64,000 bases of DNA from Lysobacter_K koreensis (GCF_042677045.1 NZ_JBHTIH010000004.1:62001-126000), one strand, 5' to 3'; shown: positions 34,856 to 44,067, numbered from the stretch's first letter. A program made the numbers and translations. The notes: generated from the letters alone by a model not told the origin.

Positions 34856-35670
34856 GCCGGGGCCGTCGCGTCGACGTGTTGGGGCAGCGATTGCAGGAAC
34901 GCGTCGATCTCGCGCGCGACCTCGGCGCTCGCGCCCAGGAACGGTGCATGCCCGGCGCCGGCGATCACCACGGAGCGCGCGTCCGGCGCCAGCGCCGCGG
35001 CGGCCGGCATCGCGGCGGCCGGCACCAGGCGGTCGCGGCGCCCGGCGAGCCACAGGCTCGGCACCTGCAGCCGCGGCAGCTCGGCGCGCAGGTCGAGCTG
35101 GTCGAGCAATGCGAGGCCTTCGTGCAGCGCGCGCGGCGCCGGCTCGCCGCGTGCGAACGCCTGCGCCTTGAGGCTGCGCAGGTCGTCCTGGGCGCTGCTC
35201 GAGCCCAACGCCTCGAGCGCGAGGAATCCTTCCAGCGTGCCGCGGAAATCGCGCTGCAGTGCCGCGCCGAACTCGCGGAACAGCCCGGCATCGACCCCGT
35301 GCGGCCAGGCGTCGTCGGGATCGTCGCCGACCACGAAGCGCGGCGACGCGGCGACCATCACCAGACCGCGCACGCGGCTGGGATGGTCGAGCGCGGCGCG
35401 CAGCGCGAATTGCCCGCCTAGCGACCAGCCCAGCCACACCGCGTCGGGCACCCGCTCGACCAGTGCCGCCGCGATCGCGCGCGGTTCCAGCGGCGTCGCG
35501 TCCCCGCGCGCGTGGCCATGGCCGGGCAGGTCGACCAGGTGCAGGGTGTAGCGGCTTTCCAATTGCGCGACCAGCGGCGCGAACAGGCCGCCGTGCATCG
35601 CCCAGCCGTGGATCAGCGCGAGCGCGGGGCGGTCGTTGGCTGCGCGCAGGCCCAGCGTTTCGATATGCAT
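34852..35670 (-). CDS. bioH: pimeloyl-ACP methyl ester esterase BioH
   Basis: 272-aa alpha/beta hydrolase that removes the methyl group to stop elongation and release pimeloyl-ACP. LIHGWAMHGGLF oxyanion motif, nucleophile S83 in GWSLGG, Asp in GRRDRLVP and His in GAGHAPF. Located between bioF (9-nt gap) and bioC (4-nt overlap), which fixes its role. Confidence 0.93.
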   Translation of the reverse strand: MHIETLGLRAANDRPALALIHGWAMHGGLFAPLVAQLESRYTLHLVDLPGHGHARGDATPLEPRAIAAALVERVPDAVWLGWSLGGQFALRAALDHPSRVRGLVMVAASPRFVVGDDPDDAWPHGVDAGLFREFGAALQRDFRGTLEGFLALEALGSSSAQDDLRSLKAQAFARGEPAPRALHEGLALLDQLDLRAELPRLQVPSLWLAGRRDRLVPAAAMPAAAALAPDARSVVIAGAGHAPFLGASAEVAREIDAFLQSLPQHVDATAPA

Positions 35671-35679
35671 GCGTACGCC

Positions 35680-36906
35680 CTAGCCGGTGGCCGCGACCCG
35701 GGCCGGCGCCTCGTCATGGTCGTGGTCGCGTGCGCGCGCCAGCGCATCGACCAGGCCGTCGATGTCGCGCGCGCCGTGCAGCGCCGACAGCGTCACGCGC
35801 AACCGCGCGCGGCCGTCCGGCACGGTCGGCGGGCGGATCGGCGCGACCCAGTAGCCGTCGTGCTCGAGCCGCTGCGCCATCGCCAGCGCGCGCGCGTCGT
35901 CGCCGCACATCACCGGTTGGATCGGGGTGTCCGACGGCAGCAGTTCGAGGCCGGCGTGCAGCGCGCGTTCGCGGAAGCGCGCGACCAGCGCGTCGAGCTT
36001 CTCGCGGCGCCAATGCTCGCTGCGCGCGAGCCTGACCGCGGCCAGCGACGCGGCCGCCTGCGCCGGCGGCAACGCGGTGGTGTAGAGGTAAGGGCGCGCG
36101 GTTTCGGCAAGGTGGCCGATCAGGTCGTCATCGCCGAGCACCGCCGCGCCATAGCCGCCGAGCGCCTTGCCCAGCGTCGCCAGCTGCAGCGGCACCTGCT
36201 CGGTCGTGAGCTGCGCCGCGGCGACGCTGCCGCGCCCGTCCGGGCCGCGCACGCCGACCCCGTGGGCGTCGTCGATGTACAGCAACGCGTTCTGGACACG
36301 TGCCACTAAAGCCAGGTCGCGCAGCGGGGCGACGTCGCCGTCCATGCTGAAGACGCCGTCGGTGACCAGCATCGCCACGCCATCGGGCAGGCTGCGCAAC
36401 TGCCGCACCGCGCCCTCCGGATCGGCGTGCGGGTAGCGGCGCAGCTTGCAGCCGGCCAAGCGCGCGGCGTCGATCAGGCTGGCGTGGTTGAGGCGGTCCT
36501 GCACGCAGGCGTCGTCGTCGCCGAGCAGCGCCTGCACCACCGCGAGGTTGGCCAGGAAGCCGCTGCCGAACAGCAACGCGCGCGGCGCGCCGAGCCAGTC
36601 GGCGAGCTCGCGCTCGAGCGCGTCGTGCAGGCCGTGGTGGCCGCAGACCAGGTGCGAGCCCAGCCCGCCGGCACCCTCGCGCGCGGCCGCGTCCTGAAGC
36701 GCGCCGACCACCGCGAAGTGCTGCGACAAGCCCAAGTAGTCGTTGCCGCAGAAGTTCAGCAGCGAGCGGGGCGTGCCGCTGGCGTCGAGGACCTCGCAGC
36801 GCGCGCCGTCGCGGTGGCCGACCGTGCGCCGCACCCGCGTGCGCGAATCGGCGACCCGCTGCGCGCGTTCGGCCGCGACCCGCTCACGCCACGATGCACG
36901 CGCCAC
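35680..36906 (-). CDS. bioF: 8-amino-7-oxononanoate synthase BioF
   Basis: 408 aa, PLP enzyme joining pimeloyl-ACP and alanine. N-F-C-G-N-D-Y-L-G-L, VFSMDGDVAPL, YIDDAHGVGVRG and the PLP lysine K247 in LATLGKALGGYG. The start is GTG at 36906, 2 nt after the bioB stop. The longer open frame upstream is a bioB shadow. Confidence 0.93.
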   Translation of the reverse strand: MARASWRERVAAERAQRVADSRTRVRRTVGHRDGARCEVLDASGTPRSLLNFCGNDYLGLSQHFAVVGALQDAAAREGAGGLGSHLVCGHHGLHDALERELADWLGAPRALLFGSGFLANLAVVQALLGDDDACVQDRLNHASLIDAARLAGCKLRRYPHADPEGAVRQLRSLPDGVAMLVTDGVFSMDGDVAPLRDLALVARVQNALLYIDDAHGVGVRGPDGRGSVAAAQLTTEQVPLQLATLGKALGGYGAAVLGDDDLIGHLAETARPYLYTTALPPAQAAASLAAVRLARSEHWRREKLDALVARFRERALHAGLELLPSDTPIQPVMCGDDARALAMAQRLEHDGYWVAPIRPPTVPDGRARLRVTLSALHGARDIDGLVDALARARDHDHDEAPARVAATG

Positions 36907-36908
36907 GG

Positions 36909-37997
36909 TCAGGCCGCGCAGGCGTGGCTGGCGGCGTCCGTGCCGGCGGTGTCCGTGCCCAAGGGCGCGGCGTTGCCGGCCTCGACGATGTCGGCGTGCA
37001 CGGTGCCCGCGGTTTCCACGAGCGGCATCGGCCGCAGCCCCAGGCGCGCGAACAGCGCCAGGTCGCGCTCGGTGTCGGGGTTGCCGGTGGTCAGCAGCTT
37101 CTCGCCGTAGAAGATCGAGTTGGCGCCGGCCAGGAAGCACAGCGCCTGCAGTTCGTCGGACATCGACTCGCGCCCGGCCGAGAGCCGCACCATCGAGCGC
37201 GGCATCAGCAGGCGCGCGACCGCGATCGTGCGCACGAACTCGAACGGATCGAGCTCGGCCGTGCCCGCCAGCGGCGTGCCCTCGACCTGCACCAGCCGGT
37301 TGATCGGCACCGAGTCCGGGTGCGCGGGCAGGTTGGCCAGGGTCTGCAGCAGGCCGGCGCGTTGCTCGCGGCTCTCGCCGAGGCCGACGATGCCGCCGCA
37401 GCAGGTCTTCATGCCGGCGTCGCGCACGTGCGCCAGGGTGTCGAGGCGGTCGGCGAACTCGCGGGTGTGGATGATCTCGTTGTAGAACTCGGGCGCGGTG
37501 TCGAGGTTGTGGTTGTAGTAGTCCAGGCCGGCGTCCTTGAGCGCCTTCGCCTGCGTGCCCGAGAGCATGCCCAGCGTCGCGCAGGTCTCCAGCCCGAGCG
37601 CCTTCACTTCCTGGATCATCGCCGCCACTTTCGGGATGTCGCGGTCAGCCGGCGAACGCCACGCCGCGCCCATGCAGAAGCGCGAGGCGCCGGCGGCCTT
37701 GGCCTGCTTCGCCTTCTCCAGCACCGCCTCGGTCGACATCAGCTTCGTGGCATCGACGCCGGTGTGGTAACGCTGCGCCTGCGGGCAGTAGCCGCAGTCC
37801 TCGGGGCAGCCGCCGGTCTTCACCGACAGCAGGGTGCTGACCTGCACCTCGCAGGCGTCGAAGTGTTCGCGGTGCACGCTCGCGGCGCGGTGCAGCAGCT
37901 CCGGGAACGGCAGGTCGAACAGCGCGCGGACCTCGGCGCGCGACCAGTCGTGGCGCAGCGGGCTCGGCGGGACGGTGGCTTCACTGACGGCAGGCAT
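36909..37997 (-). CDS. bioB: biotin synthase BioB
   Basis: 362-aa radical-SAM enzyme inserting sulfur into dethiobiotin. Cluster cysteines C64, C68 and C71 in GGCPEDCGYC, and the conserved YYNHNLDTAPEFY, CCGGIVGLGE and SAGRESMSDELQ. First gene of bioB-bioF-bioH-bioC. bioA and bioD are not in the window. Divergent from comF over 49 bp, where no TTGTAAACC-type BirA operator is visible. Confidence 0.96.
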   Translation of the reverse strand: MPAVSEATVPPSPLRHDWSRAEVRALFDLPFPELLHRAASVHREHFDACEVQVSTLLSVKTGGCPEDCGYCPQAQRYHTGVDATKLMSTEAVLEKAKQAKAAGASRFCMGAAWRSPADRDIPKVAAMIQEVKALGLETCATLGMLSGTQAKALKDAGLDYYNHNLDTAPEFYNEIIHTREFADRLDTLAHVRDAGMKTCCGGIVGLGESREQRAGLLQTLANLPAHPDSVPINRLVQVEGTPLAGTAELDPFEFVRTIAVARLLMPRSMVRLSAGRESMSDELQALCFLAGANSIFYGEKLLTTGNPDTERDLALFARLGLRPMPLVETAGTVHADIVEAGNAAPLGTDTAGTDAASHACAA

Positions 37998-38046
37998 GGC
38001 GGTTTTCCGACGGACGCGGGCAGGCAAGGCCGGCAGTCTGGAAAGC

Positions 38047-38844
38047 ATGGCCGAGCCTGTCAACCAAACCCAACCCCTCGCAGTTGACGGCGCCCGTGCG
38101 CGGCTGGCGCTGTGGCTGCGGGTCGACGCCGCCCGCCTGCTGTGGCCGGAGCGCTGCCTGGTCTGCGAAGCGCCCGGCGCCGACGGCCTCGACCTGTGCG
38201 CGGCCTGCGCCGCGGCGCTGCCGTGGAGCCGCAGCGCCTGCGGCCAATGCGCGCTGCCGCTGCCGGCATCGACTCGCATCGAGGCCTTCGGGCAGACCTG
38301 CGGCGCCTGCCTGCAGGCCAAGGCCGCCGCCACCCGGCGCGGCCGGGCGCCACCGCTGGCCGCGGTCCACGCCGCCTGCGTCTACGCCGCGCCGCTGGAC
38401 CGGCTGCTGCCGCGCTTCAAGTTCCACCACGACCTCGCCGCCGGGCGCCTGCTCGCGCAGCTGATGGCCGAGGCGTTCGCGCCGCTGCCGCGCCCGGGCG
38501 CGCTGCTGCCGGTGCCGCTGCACCGCGCGCGCCTGCGCCAGCGCGGCTACGACCAGGCGCTGGAGCTGGCGCGGCCGCTGGCGCGCGCGCTCGACCTGCC
38601 GCTGCTCCATGGCGCGCTGTGGCGCCCGCGTGCAACCCAGCCGCAATCGCGCCTCGACGCCGCGCAGCGCCGGCGCAACCTCCAGGGTGCGTTCGCGCTG
38701 AGCGACGGTGCGCCGCTGCCCGCGCACGTGGCGCTGGTCGACGACGTGATGACCACCGGCGCGACCCTGCGCGCGGCCGCGCTGGCGTTGCGCCGCGCCG
38801 GGGTGCAGCGCGTGGATGCGTGGGTGTGCGCGCGGGTCGCGTAG
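38047..38844 (+). CDS. ComF-family phosphoribosyltransferase-like protein
   Basis: 265 aa. An N-terminal Cys-rich zinc finger (CLVCEAP, CAACAAALPW, CGQCALPL, CGACL) precedes a type I PRTase domain with the PRPP loop VALVDDVMTTGATLRAAA and RGYDQALELARPLA. ComF proteins support uptake of transforming DNA. The E. coli homologue GntX is of unclear role. Divergent from the biotin operon. Confidence 0.9.
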   Translation: MAEPVNQTQPLAVDGARARLALWLRVDAARLLWPERCLVCEAPGADGLDLCAACAAALPWSRSACGQCALPLPASTRIEAFGQTCGACLQAKAAATRRGRAPPLAAVHAACVYAAPLDRLLPRFKFHHDLAAGRLLAQLMAEAFAPLPRPGALLPVPLHRARLRQRGYDQALELARPLARALDLPLLHGALWRPRATQPQSRLDAAQRRRNLQGAFALSDGAPLPAHVALVDDVMTTGATLRAAALALRRAGVQRVDAWVCARVA

Positions 38845-38914
38845 CCGCTCGCGGTCGTGCGCTACGCCGCCACGCCGGCGGCGGCGACCCGCGTCGCTCC
38901 GCGGCGGGGCCCGG

Positions 38915-39442
38915 CTACGGCGCGCGCTGCGCTGGTTTGGCGATGTCGGCCTTCGGTCGCCGACCCGAGCCGATCACCGCGACCGCACGCAGCTCGACTG
39001 GCGCGCCCGGTTGCAGCAGCGCGGTCGTGCCGACCGCGGACCAGGCCGGGTAGTGGTCGGGGAAGAATTCGTGGTGGATCGGCGCGAAGCGGGCGAACTC
39101 GGCGCCGAACGTCGCGTTGTCGGTCGCGCCGGCGTGGAAGCTGGTCAACTCGACGACGTCGGCCAGGGTCGCACCGGCGGTGGCCAGGTGCGCGCGCAGC
39201 GCCTCGAACATGCCGCGTACCTTGGCTTCGTAGGTGTCGCCACGCCCGGCCGGAATCCCGGACACGATCACCATGTCGCCGACCCGGACCACCGGCGTGT
39301 AGTGATAGTCGTGGTAACTGCGCTCCATGCCGCGCGGGGCGAAGTGTTCGCGCGTCGGGGGGCTGGGGCTTGGTTGCGCCGCGGCGGCGAACGCGCACAG
39401 CAGCGGGAGCGGGAACAGGAACAGGGCGAGCGGACGGCGCAT
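38915..39442 (-). CDS. exported RidA/YjgF-family protein
   Basis: 175 aa with a signal peptide (MRRPLALFLFPLPLLCAFAAAAQ) and a RidA-like domain: VVRVGDMVIVSGIPAGRG, VRGMFEALRAHLATAGATLADVVELTSFH, PAWSAVGTTALLQPGAPVELRAVAV. Cytoplasmic RidA deaminates reactive enamines. Here the enzyme would be periplasmic and the usual catalytic Arg near the C-terminus is not evident, so the function may differ. Confidence 0.82.
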   Translation of the reverse strand: MRRPLALFLFPLPLLCAFAAAAQPSPSPPTREHFAPRGMERSYHDYHYTPVVRVGDMVIVSGIPAGRGDTYEAKVRGMFEALRAHLATAGATLADVVELTSFHAGATDNATFGAEFARFAPIHHEFFPDHYPAWSAVGTTALLQPGAPVELRAVAVIGSGRRPKADIAKPAQRAP

Positions 39443-39506
39443 GGCGGACTCCGGCGGTCGGGCCGCCATTGCACCGGGGCCCTGCCGCCGCGCCGCGGGC
39501 CAGAAG

Positions 39507-40406
39507 TCACCCGCGCAGCGCGTAGTCCAGCGCCAGCCCCGCGAACACCACCAGCCCGACCCAGTGGTTGTGCGCGAACGCGCGAAAGCAGCCGTCGCGG
39601 TCGCGGCCGCGCGCGATCCAGAACTCGTAGCCGACCAGCAGCAGCGCCACGCCCAGCCCGCTCCAGTAGTACAGGCCGAGTCCGGCGCGCTGCCCGACCA
39701 GGCCCAGCGCGGCGAAGAACAACGCGTACAGCACGCCCTGCGCGACCAGGTCCATGTCGCCGAACAGGATCGCGGTCGACTTGGCGCCCATGCGCAGGTC
39801 GTCGTCGCGGTCGACCATCGCGTACCAGGTGTCGTACGCGGTCGCCCAGGCGATGTTGGCGCAGTACAGCAGCCACGCCACCGCCGGCACCTCGCCGCGC
39901 ACCGCCGCGAACGCCATCGGGATGCCCCAGCCGAACGCGAGCCCCAGGTACACCTGCGGCAGGTAGGTGTAGCGCTTGAGGTAGGGGTAGCTGGCCGCCA
40001 GCAACACCCCGACCGCGCTCAGGTAGACGGTCAGGCGGTTGAGGGTCAGCACCAGCGCGAACGCGGCCAGCATCAGCGCCGCGAACACCGCCAGCGCCTC
40101 GCGCCCGCGCACCGCACCCGTTGCCAACGGGCGGTGCTTGGTGCGCTCGACGTGCGGGTCGAGCCAGCGGTCGGCGTAGTCGTTGATCACGCAGCCGGCC
40201 GAGCGCGTCAGCCACACCCCGGCGCTGAACACGAACACGATCCACAAAGACGGCAGGCCTTCGGCGGCCAGCCACAGGCCCCACCAGGTCGGCCACAGCA
40301 GCAGCAGCCAGCCGATCGGGCGGTCGCCGCGCACCAGCTGCCAGTACAGCGCCAGCTTGGCCTTCCACGGCGGCAGGTAGGGCGCCTCGTAGCGTTCGTA
40401 AGTCAT
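39507..40406 (-). CDS. ubiA: 4-hydroxybenzoate octaprenyltransferase UbiA
   Basis: 299-aa membrane prenyltransferase of ubiquinone synthesis. The two aspartate-rich motifs are NDYADRWLD (75-83) and YDTWYAMVDRDDD (191-203), with seven to nine helices. No ubiC next to it. Convergent with the RidA-like gene. Confidence 0.95.
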   Translation of the reverse strand: MTYERYEAPYLPPWKAKLALYWQLVRGDRPIGWLLLLWPTWWGLWLAAEGLPSLWIVFVFSAGVWLTRSAGCVINDYADRWLDPHVERTKHRPLATGAVRGREALAVFAALMLAAFALVLTLNRLTVYLSAVGVLLAASYPYLKRYTYLPQVYLGLAFGWGIPMAFAAVRGEVPAVAWLLYCANIAWATAYDTWYAMVDRDDDLRMGAKSTAILFGDMDLVAQGVLYALFFAALGLVGQRAGLGLYYWSGLGVALLLVGYEFWIARGRDRDGCFRAFAHNHWVGLVVFAGLALDYALRG

Positions 40407-40470
40407 GCGGTCCCGTGGCGGGCGGAAGGGGTGGGGCGTCGCGCGCGGCGCGCGGCCGCGCATTTGCCGC

Positions 40471-40476
40471 TAGAAT
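40471..40476 (+). promoter_or_regulatory. -10 hexamer for tRNA-Arg
   Basis: TAGAAT 39 bp upstream of the tRNA 5' end, in the divergent gap after the ubiA start. Confidence 0.35.
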
Positions 40477-40515
40477 GCCAGCCCCGCGTGGCCTTGGGCC
40501 CGCGGTCTTCGCCAG

Positions 40516-40592
40516 GCGCCCGTAGCTCAGCCGGATAGAGTAGTGGCTTCCGAAGCCATTGGTCGGGGGTTCGAATCCCTCCGGGCGCACCA
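40516..40592 (+). tRNA. tRNA-Arg (CCG anticodon)
   Basis: 77-nt cloverleaf with encoded CCA. Acceptor GCGCCCG pairs with CGGGCGC. D-loop AGCCGGATAGA, T-arm GGGTTCGAATCCC. Anticodon loop TTCCGAA with anticodon CCG at 40550-40552, reading CGG. No attached integrase or direct repeat of the 3' end was seen. Confidence 0.97.
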
Positions 40593-40623
40593 TCCTTCGT
40601 GCCTCGGCACGGGGGGCGGGCTT

Positions 40624-40629
40624 TATACT
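40624..40629 (+). promoter_or_regulatory. -10 hexamer of the cytochrome c gene
   Basis: TATACT about 108 bp upstream of the GTG start. The intervening leader is rich in AAGGC repeats (GCAAGGCAAGTCGCAAGGCG). Confidence 0.35.
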
Positions 40630-40737
40630 GGCGCGGTTGGTTTGCAAGGCAAGTCGCAAGGCGCCTTGGCAAGGCACTTAAGTGTTTCCCGTTGCTGGCA
40701 TCGCGCGTCCGTCGCGGACGCGCCCGATAGGTGGATC

Positions 40738-41253
40738 GTGCGCAATTACGACCTCGAGTTCCTCAAGAAATTCTCGCTGGTGCTCGGCCTGCTGGTGCTG
40801 GTCACCGTCGGCCTGATCCTCGGCGCGCTGTACCTGCATAAGCAGCTGCCGCAGGCGGTCGACCCCGCCGTGGCCAAGCGCACCGCGCAGCGCATCGCGC
40901 CGGTCGGCGCGGTTTACGCCGGCGCCACCGGCGCCGCCGCGCAGTCGGCTGCGAATGCCGCTGCCGCCGCTGCCGCCGCCTCGCAGGTCGCCTACGGCGG
41001 CACCCTGGACGGCGCGGTGATCTTCGACAGCCTGTGCGCCGGCTGCCACAAGTCCGGCGCCGGCGGCGCGCCGATGATGCTCGCCGCGCAGTGGGCCGCG
41101 CGCCTGCCGCAGGGCAAGGACACGCTGCACAAGCACGCGATCGAGGGCTACACCGGCGCCGCCGGAGTGATGCCGGCCAAGGGTGGCAACCCGGCGCTGA
41201 CCGACGAGCAGGTGATCGCCACGGTCGACTGGATGCTCGGCAACCTCAAGTAA
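40738..41253 (+). CDS. membrane-anchored cytochrome c (c5-like)
   Basis: 171 aa. An N-terminal anchor helix (about residues 12-34), an Ala-rich linker (67-84) and a C-terminal c-type domain. Heme motif CAGCH (100-104), with M145 in VMPAKGG as the likely axial ligand. Probably an electron carrier between respiratory complexes at the periplasmic face. GTG start supported by AGGTGGATC just upstream. Followed by a terminator. Confidence 0.9.
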   Translation: MRNYDLEFLKKFSLVLGLLVLVTVGLILGALYLHKQLPQAVDPAVAKRTAQRIAPVGAVYAGATGAAAQSAANAAAAAAAASQVAYGGTLDGAVIFDSLCAGCHKSGAGGAPMMLAAQWAARLPQGKDTLHKHAIEGYTGAAGVMPAKGGNPALTDEQVIATVDWMLGNLK

Positions 41254-41288
41254 CACGTCGCGCCTTCGTGCCCGCCAAGCGGGCCGAC

Positions 41289-41313
41289 AACGCCGCCTCC
41301 GGGCGGCGTTTTC
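41289..41313 (+). terminator. intrinsic terminator after the cytochrome gene
   Basis: AACGCCGCC-TCCG-GGCGGCGTT followed by TTTC. A 9-bp stem 36 bp after the stop codon. Confidence 0.8.
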
Positions 41314-41368
41314 ATTGCGGCCGCACGCGCCGCCATCCCCACCCTGACGGCGCATTAACGCCGCGCCG

Positions 41369-41374
41369 TATGAT
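41369..41374 (+). promoter_or_regulatory. -10 hexamer of the hydrolase-zapE operon (candidate leaderless promoter)
   Basis: TATGAT exactly 6 nt before the ATG at 41381. CTGACG at 41344-41349 is a weak -35 at 19-bp spacing. Confidence 0.4.
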
Positions 41375-41380
41375 GCCGCC

Positions 41381-42091
41381 ATGACCACGCCCGCCGTCAG
41401 CTTCGCCAACGACGCCACCACGGCCGTGACCCTGGATGGCCCGGCCGGACCGCTCGAAGCGGTCGCGGAAGGCCCCGAGGGCGACGCGGCGACGCGGCCG
41501 GTGGTGGCGATCGTCTGCCACCCGCTGCCGACCGAGGGCGGCAGCATGCACAACAAGGTGGTGACGATGGCCGCGCGTGCGCTGCGCGAGTGCGGCGTGT
41601 CCACCGTGCGTTTCAACTTCCGCGGCGTCGGCGCCTCGGCCGGCAAGTTCGACGACGGCCAGGGCGAGGCCGACGACCTGCGCGCGGTCGCGGCCTGGGT
41701 GCGCGCTCAGCGCCCGGACGCGCAGCTGTGGCTGGCCGGTTTCAGCTTCGGCGCCTACGTGTCGCTGAAGGTCGCCGCGCAGCTCAGGCCGGGCATGCTG
41801 ATCTCGATCGCGCCGCCGGCCGGGCGCAGCTGGGACTTCGCCGCGATCGCCGTGCCCGAGTGTCCGTGGCTGGTGATCCAGGGCGAGGCCGACGAGATCG
41901 TCGACCCGGCCGCGGTCTACGCCTGGCTCGACGGCCTGACCCAGCTGCGCCAGCTGCCGGAGCTGGTGCGCATGCCCGACACCAGCCACTTCTTCCACCG
42001 CCGGCTGATGGACCTGCGCGGCGCGATCAAGAACGGCGTGCGCCCTTACCTGCCCGACCCATCCGTCCCCGCGGCCGCCCCCGACGCATGA
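41381..42091 (+). CDS. alpha/beta-hydrolase (serine aminopeptidase/YpfH-like) protein
   Basis: 236 aa. CHPLPTEGGSMHNKVV at the oxyanion region, RFNFRGVGAS, nucleophile elbow GFSFGA, and DTSHFFH carrying the probable catalytic His. Small cytoplasmic hydrolases of this class lack a defined substrate. Its stop overlaps the zapE ATG (ATGA). Confidence 0.87.
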   Translation: MTTPAVSFANDATTAVTLDGPAGPLEAVAEGPEGDAATRPVVAIVCHPLPTEGGSMHNKVVTMAARALRECGVSTVRFNFRGVGASAGKFDDGQGEADDLRAVAAWVRAQRPDAQLWLAGFSFGAYVSLKVAAQLRPGMLISIAPPAGRSWDFAAIAVPECPWLVIQGEADEIVDPAAVYAWLDGLTQLRQLPELVRMPDTSHFFHRRLMDLRGAIKNGVRPYLPDPSVPAAAPDA

Positions 42092-43203
42092 CCGAGCCCA
42101 CCGCGGCGGCGACCCCGTCCGCCGTCTATGCCGCCGGCGTCGCCCGCGGCGACTGGCAGGCCGACCCCGCGCAGCAACCGGCGCTGGCGCAACTCGACCG
42201 CCTGCACGCGACGCTGCTCGACCCGCCGCGGCGCGGCCTGTTCGATGGCCTGCTCAATAAGCCACGCGAGACCCCGCAGGGCCTGTACCTGTGGGGCGGC
42301 GTCGGCCGCGGCAAGACGTTCCTGATCGACCTGTTCTTCGACGCCTTGCCGATCGCCGGCAAGCGCCGCACCCACTTCCACCGCTTCATGCGCTCGGTGC
42401 ACGCGCAGCTGCGCGCGCACGCGGGCGAAAGCGACCCGCTGGCGACGATCGCGCGCGACTGGGGCCGCGACCTGCGGGTGCTGGTGCTCGACGAGTTCTT
42501 TGTCACCGACATCGGCGACGCGATGCTGCTCGGGCGCCTGCTCGAGCAGCTGTTCGCGCAAGGCGTGGCGCTGGTCACCAGCTCCAATACCGCGCCGCCG
42601 AACCTCTACGCCGACGGCCTGCAACGCGAGCGCTTCCTGCCCGCGATCGCGCTGATCGAACGCCACTGCGCGGTCGTTCACCTGGACAGCGGCAACGACT
42701 ACCGGCTGCGCGCGCTGACCCGTTCGCCGGTGTACCGCGCGCCGCTGGACGGCCAGTCCGACGCCTGGCTGCAGTCGCGCTGGGACGAACTGACCGCCGG
42801 CGTGCCGCCCGAGGAGGGCGAGACCGCGCCGGGCCAGCTCGAGATCGACGGCCGCGCGATCGCCGCGCGCGGCCTGGCCGAAGGCCACGCCTGGTTCGAC
42901 TTCGCCGCGCTGTGCGAGGGCGCGCGCGCGGCCAGCGACTACATCGAGATCGCCACCGAGCACCACACCGTGCTGCTCGGCGGCATCCCGTTGTTCGACG
43001 GTTCCAACGACGACCCAGCGCGCCGCTTCGTGCACCTGGTCGACGAGCTCTACGACCGCCACGTCAACCTGGTGTGCACCGCCGCCAGCGCACCGCCGGC
43101 GCTGTACACCGGCAGCAAGCTGGCCGGCGCGTTCGAACGCACCGCCTCGCGGCTGATCGAGATGCAGTCGACGCAGTACCTCGCGCTCGAGCACCGCGGC
43201 TAG
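42088..43203 (+). CDS. zapE: cell division ATPase ZapE (AFG1 family)
   Basis: 371 aa. Walker A GGVGRGKT (70-77), Walker B VLVLDEFF, FHRFMRSVHAQL and the sensor TSSNTAPPNLYADGLQRERFLP. ZapE associates with the Z ring in E. coli and destabilises FtsZ polymers. Translationally coupled to the hydrolase. Confidence 0.93.
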   Translation: MTEPTAAATPSAVYAAGVARGDWQADPAQQPALAQLDRLHATLLDPPRRGLFDGLLNKPRETPQGLYLWGGVGRGKTFLIDLFFDALPIAGKRRTHFHRFMRSVHAQLRAHAGESDPLATIARDWGRDLRVLVLDEFFVTDIGDAMLLGRLLEQLFAQGVALVTSSNTAPPNLYADGLQRERFLPAIALIERHCAVVHLDSGNDYRLRALTRSPVYRAPLDGQSDAWLQSRWDELTAGVPPEEGETAPGQLEIDGRAIAARGLAEGHAWFDFAALCEGARAASDYIEIATEHHTVLLGGIPLFDGSNDDPARRFVHLVDELYDRHVNLVCTAASAPPALYTGSKLAGAFERTASRLIEMQSTQYLALEHRG

Positions 43204-43307
43204 TCGACGCGCCGGCGCGTAAGCGACTCCGCGTCGGTCACGCGCCCGTGGCGGCATAGACTGGCCGCAGCTTGCTTGCCGGACGCCCGCTTGCCGGTCC
43301 TGCCGCC

Positions 43308-43988
43308 GTGACCACGCCACCGCCCAACCCGCTCGCGCCCCCGCCGAACTGGCGGCGCGCGCTCGCGCTGTTGCTGGTGTTCGCGGCGCTGGCGGCGCTG
43401 CTGTCGGTCGACGCGCTCTACGCCGGGCTGCTGCAGCTGCTGACCGCCGCGCAGCCGTGGATCGCCGCGCACCCGGGCTGGGGCCAGCTGCTGTTCGTGC
43501 TGCTGTCGGCGTTGTCGGCGATGCTCGCGTTCTTCTCCAGCGCGGTGTTGGTGCCGGCGGCGGTGTACAGCTGGGGCAAGCCGGTCACCGCGGTCTTGCT
43601 GTGGCTGGGCTGGCTGCTCGGCGGCCTGGGTGCGTACGGCATCGGCCGCGCGCTGGGGCGGCCGCTGCTGGGGGGGTCCGGCGCGGAGCGGCTGTCCGGC
43701 TTCTACCGGCAACGCCTGTCGGCCCGGGTCGGCGTGCCGGTGGTGTTCCTGCTGCAGCTGGGGCTGCCGTCGGAGATCCCCGGCTACCTGTGCGGGCTGC
43801 TGCAGGTGCGCTTGCGGGTCTATCTCGCCGCGCTGGCGCTGGCGGAACTGCCGTACGCGATCGGCACGGTGTGGGTCGGCGAGAGCATCCTCCAGCGCGA
43901 GGGCGGCTGGCTGCTCGGCCTGGGCGTGCTCGCGGCGCTCACCAGCGGCTACGCGCTGTACCTGCTGCACAAGGCGCTGCGCCGCTAG
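43308..43988 (+). CDS. DedA/VTT-domain (TVP38-like) membrane protein
   Basis: 226 aa, about five hydrophobic segments. The VTT core shows FFSSAVLVPAAVYSWGKPVTAVLLWLGWLLGG, the conserved G-x-x-x-R in YGIGRALGR, and PSEIPGYLCGLLQV. Family members are lipid scramblases or flippases, or poorly characterised. GTG 43308 chosen; TTG at 43272 is an alternative, lying 9 nt after a TAGACT hexamer. Confidence 0.85.
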   Translation: MTTPPPNPLAPPPNWRRALALLLVFAALAALLSVDALYAGLLQLLTAAQPWIAAHPGWGQLLFVLLSALSAMLAFFSSAVLVPAAVYSWGKPVTAVLLWLGWLLGGLGAYGIGRALGRPLLGGSGAERLSGFYRQRLSARVGVPVVFLLQLGLPSEIPGYLCGLLQVRLRVYLAALALAELPYAIGTVWVGESILQREGGWLLGLGVLAALTSGYALYLLHKALRR

Positions 43989-44032
43989 GCGGGAGTTGCG
44001 GGTAGCGACCTCGATCGGACACCTTCACAGTC

Positions 44033-44067
44033 ATCCAAAACCATCCTGTTACCATCCGCACAGATGG
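44033..44067. promoter_or_regulatory. CATCC-repeat operator candidate upstream of the RHH gene
   Basis: CATCC occurs at 44033-44037, 44042-44046 and 44053-44057. The last copy also forms an inverted repeat CCATC-N6-GATGG (44052-44067). The 11-bp spacing of two copies suits cooperative ribbon-helix-helix dimers on one DNA face, so autoregulation by the next gene is plausible. Confidence 0.4.

Noticed and set aside
37998..38046. BirA-type biotin operator between bioB and comF
   Set aside because: The 49-bp gap has no TTGTAAACC inverted repeat and no TTATMKATAA-type site.
40516..40592. Genomic island attached to tRNA-Arg
   Set aside because: No integrase beside the tRNA and no direct repeat of its 3' end was noticed. 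The flanking genes (ubiA, cytochrome c) are ordinary core genes.
43272..43307. TTG start for the VTT membrane protein
   Set aside because: No ribosome-binding site and the added 12 residues lack hydrophobic or family character; kept only as an alternative.
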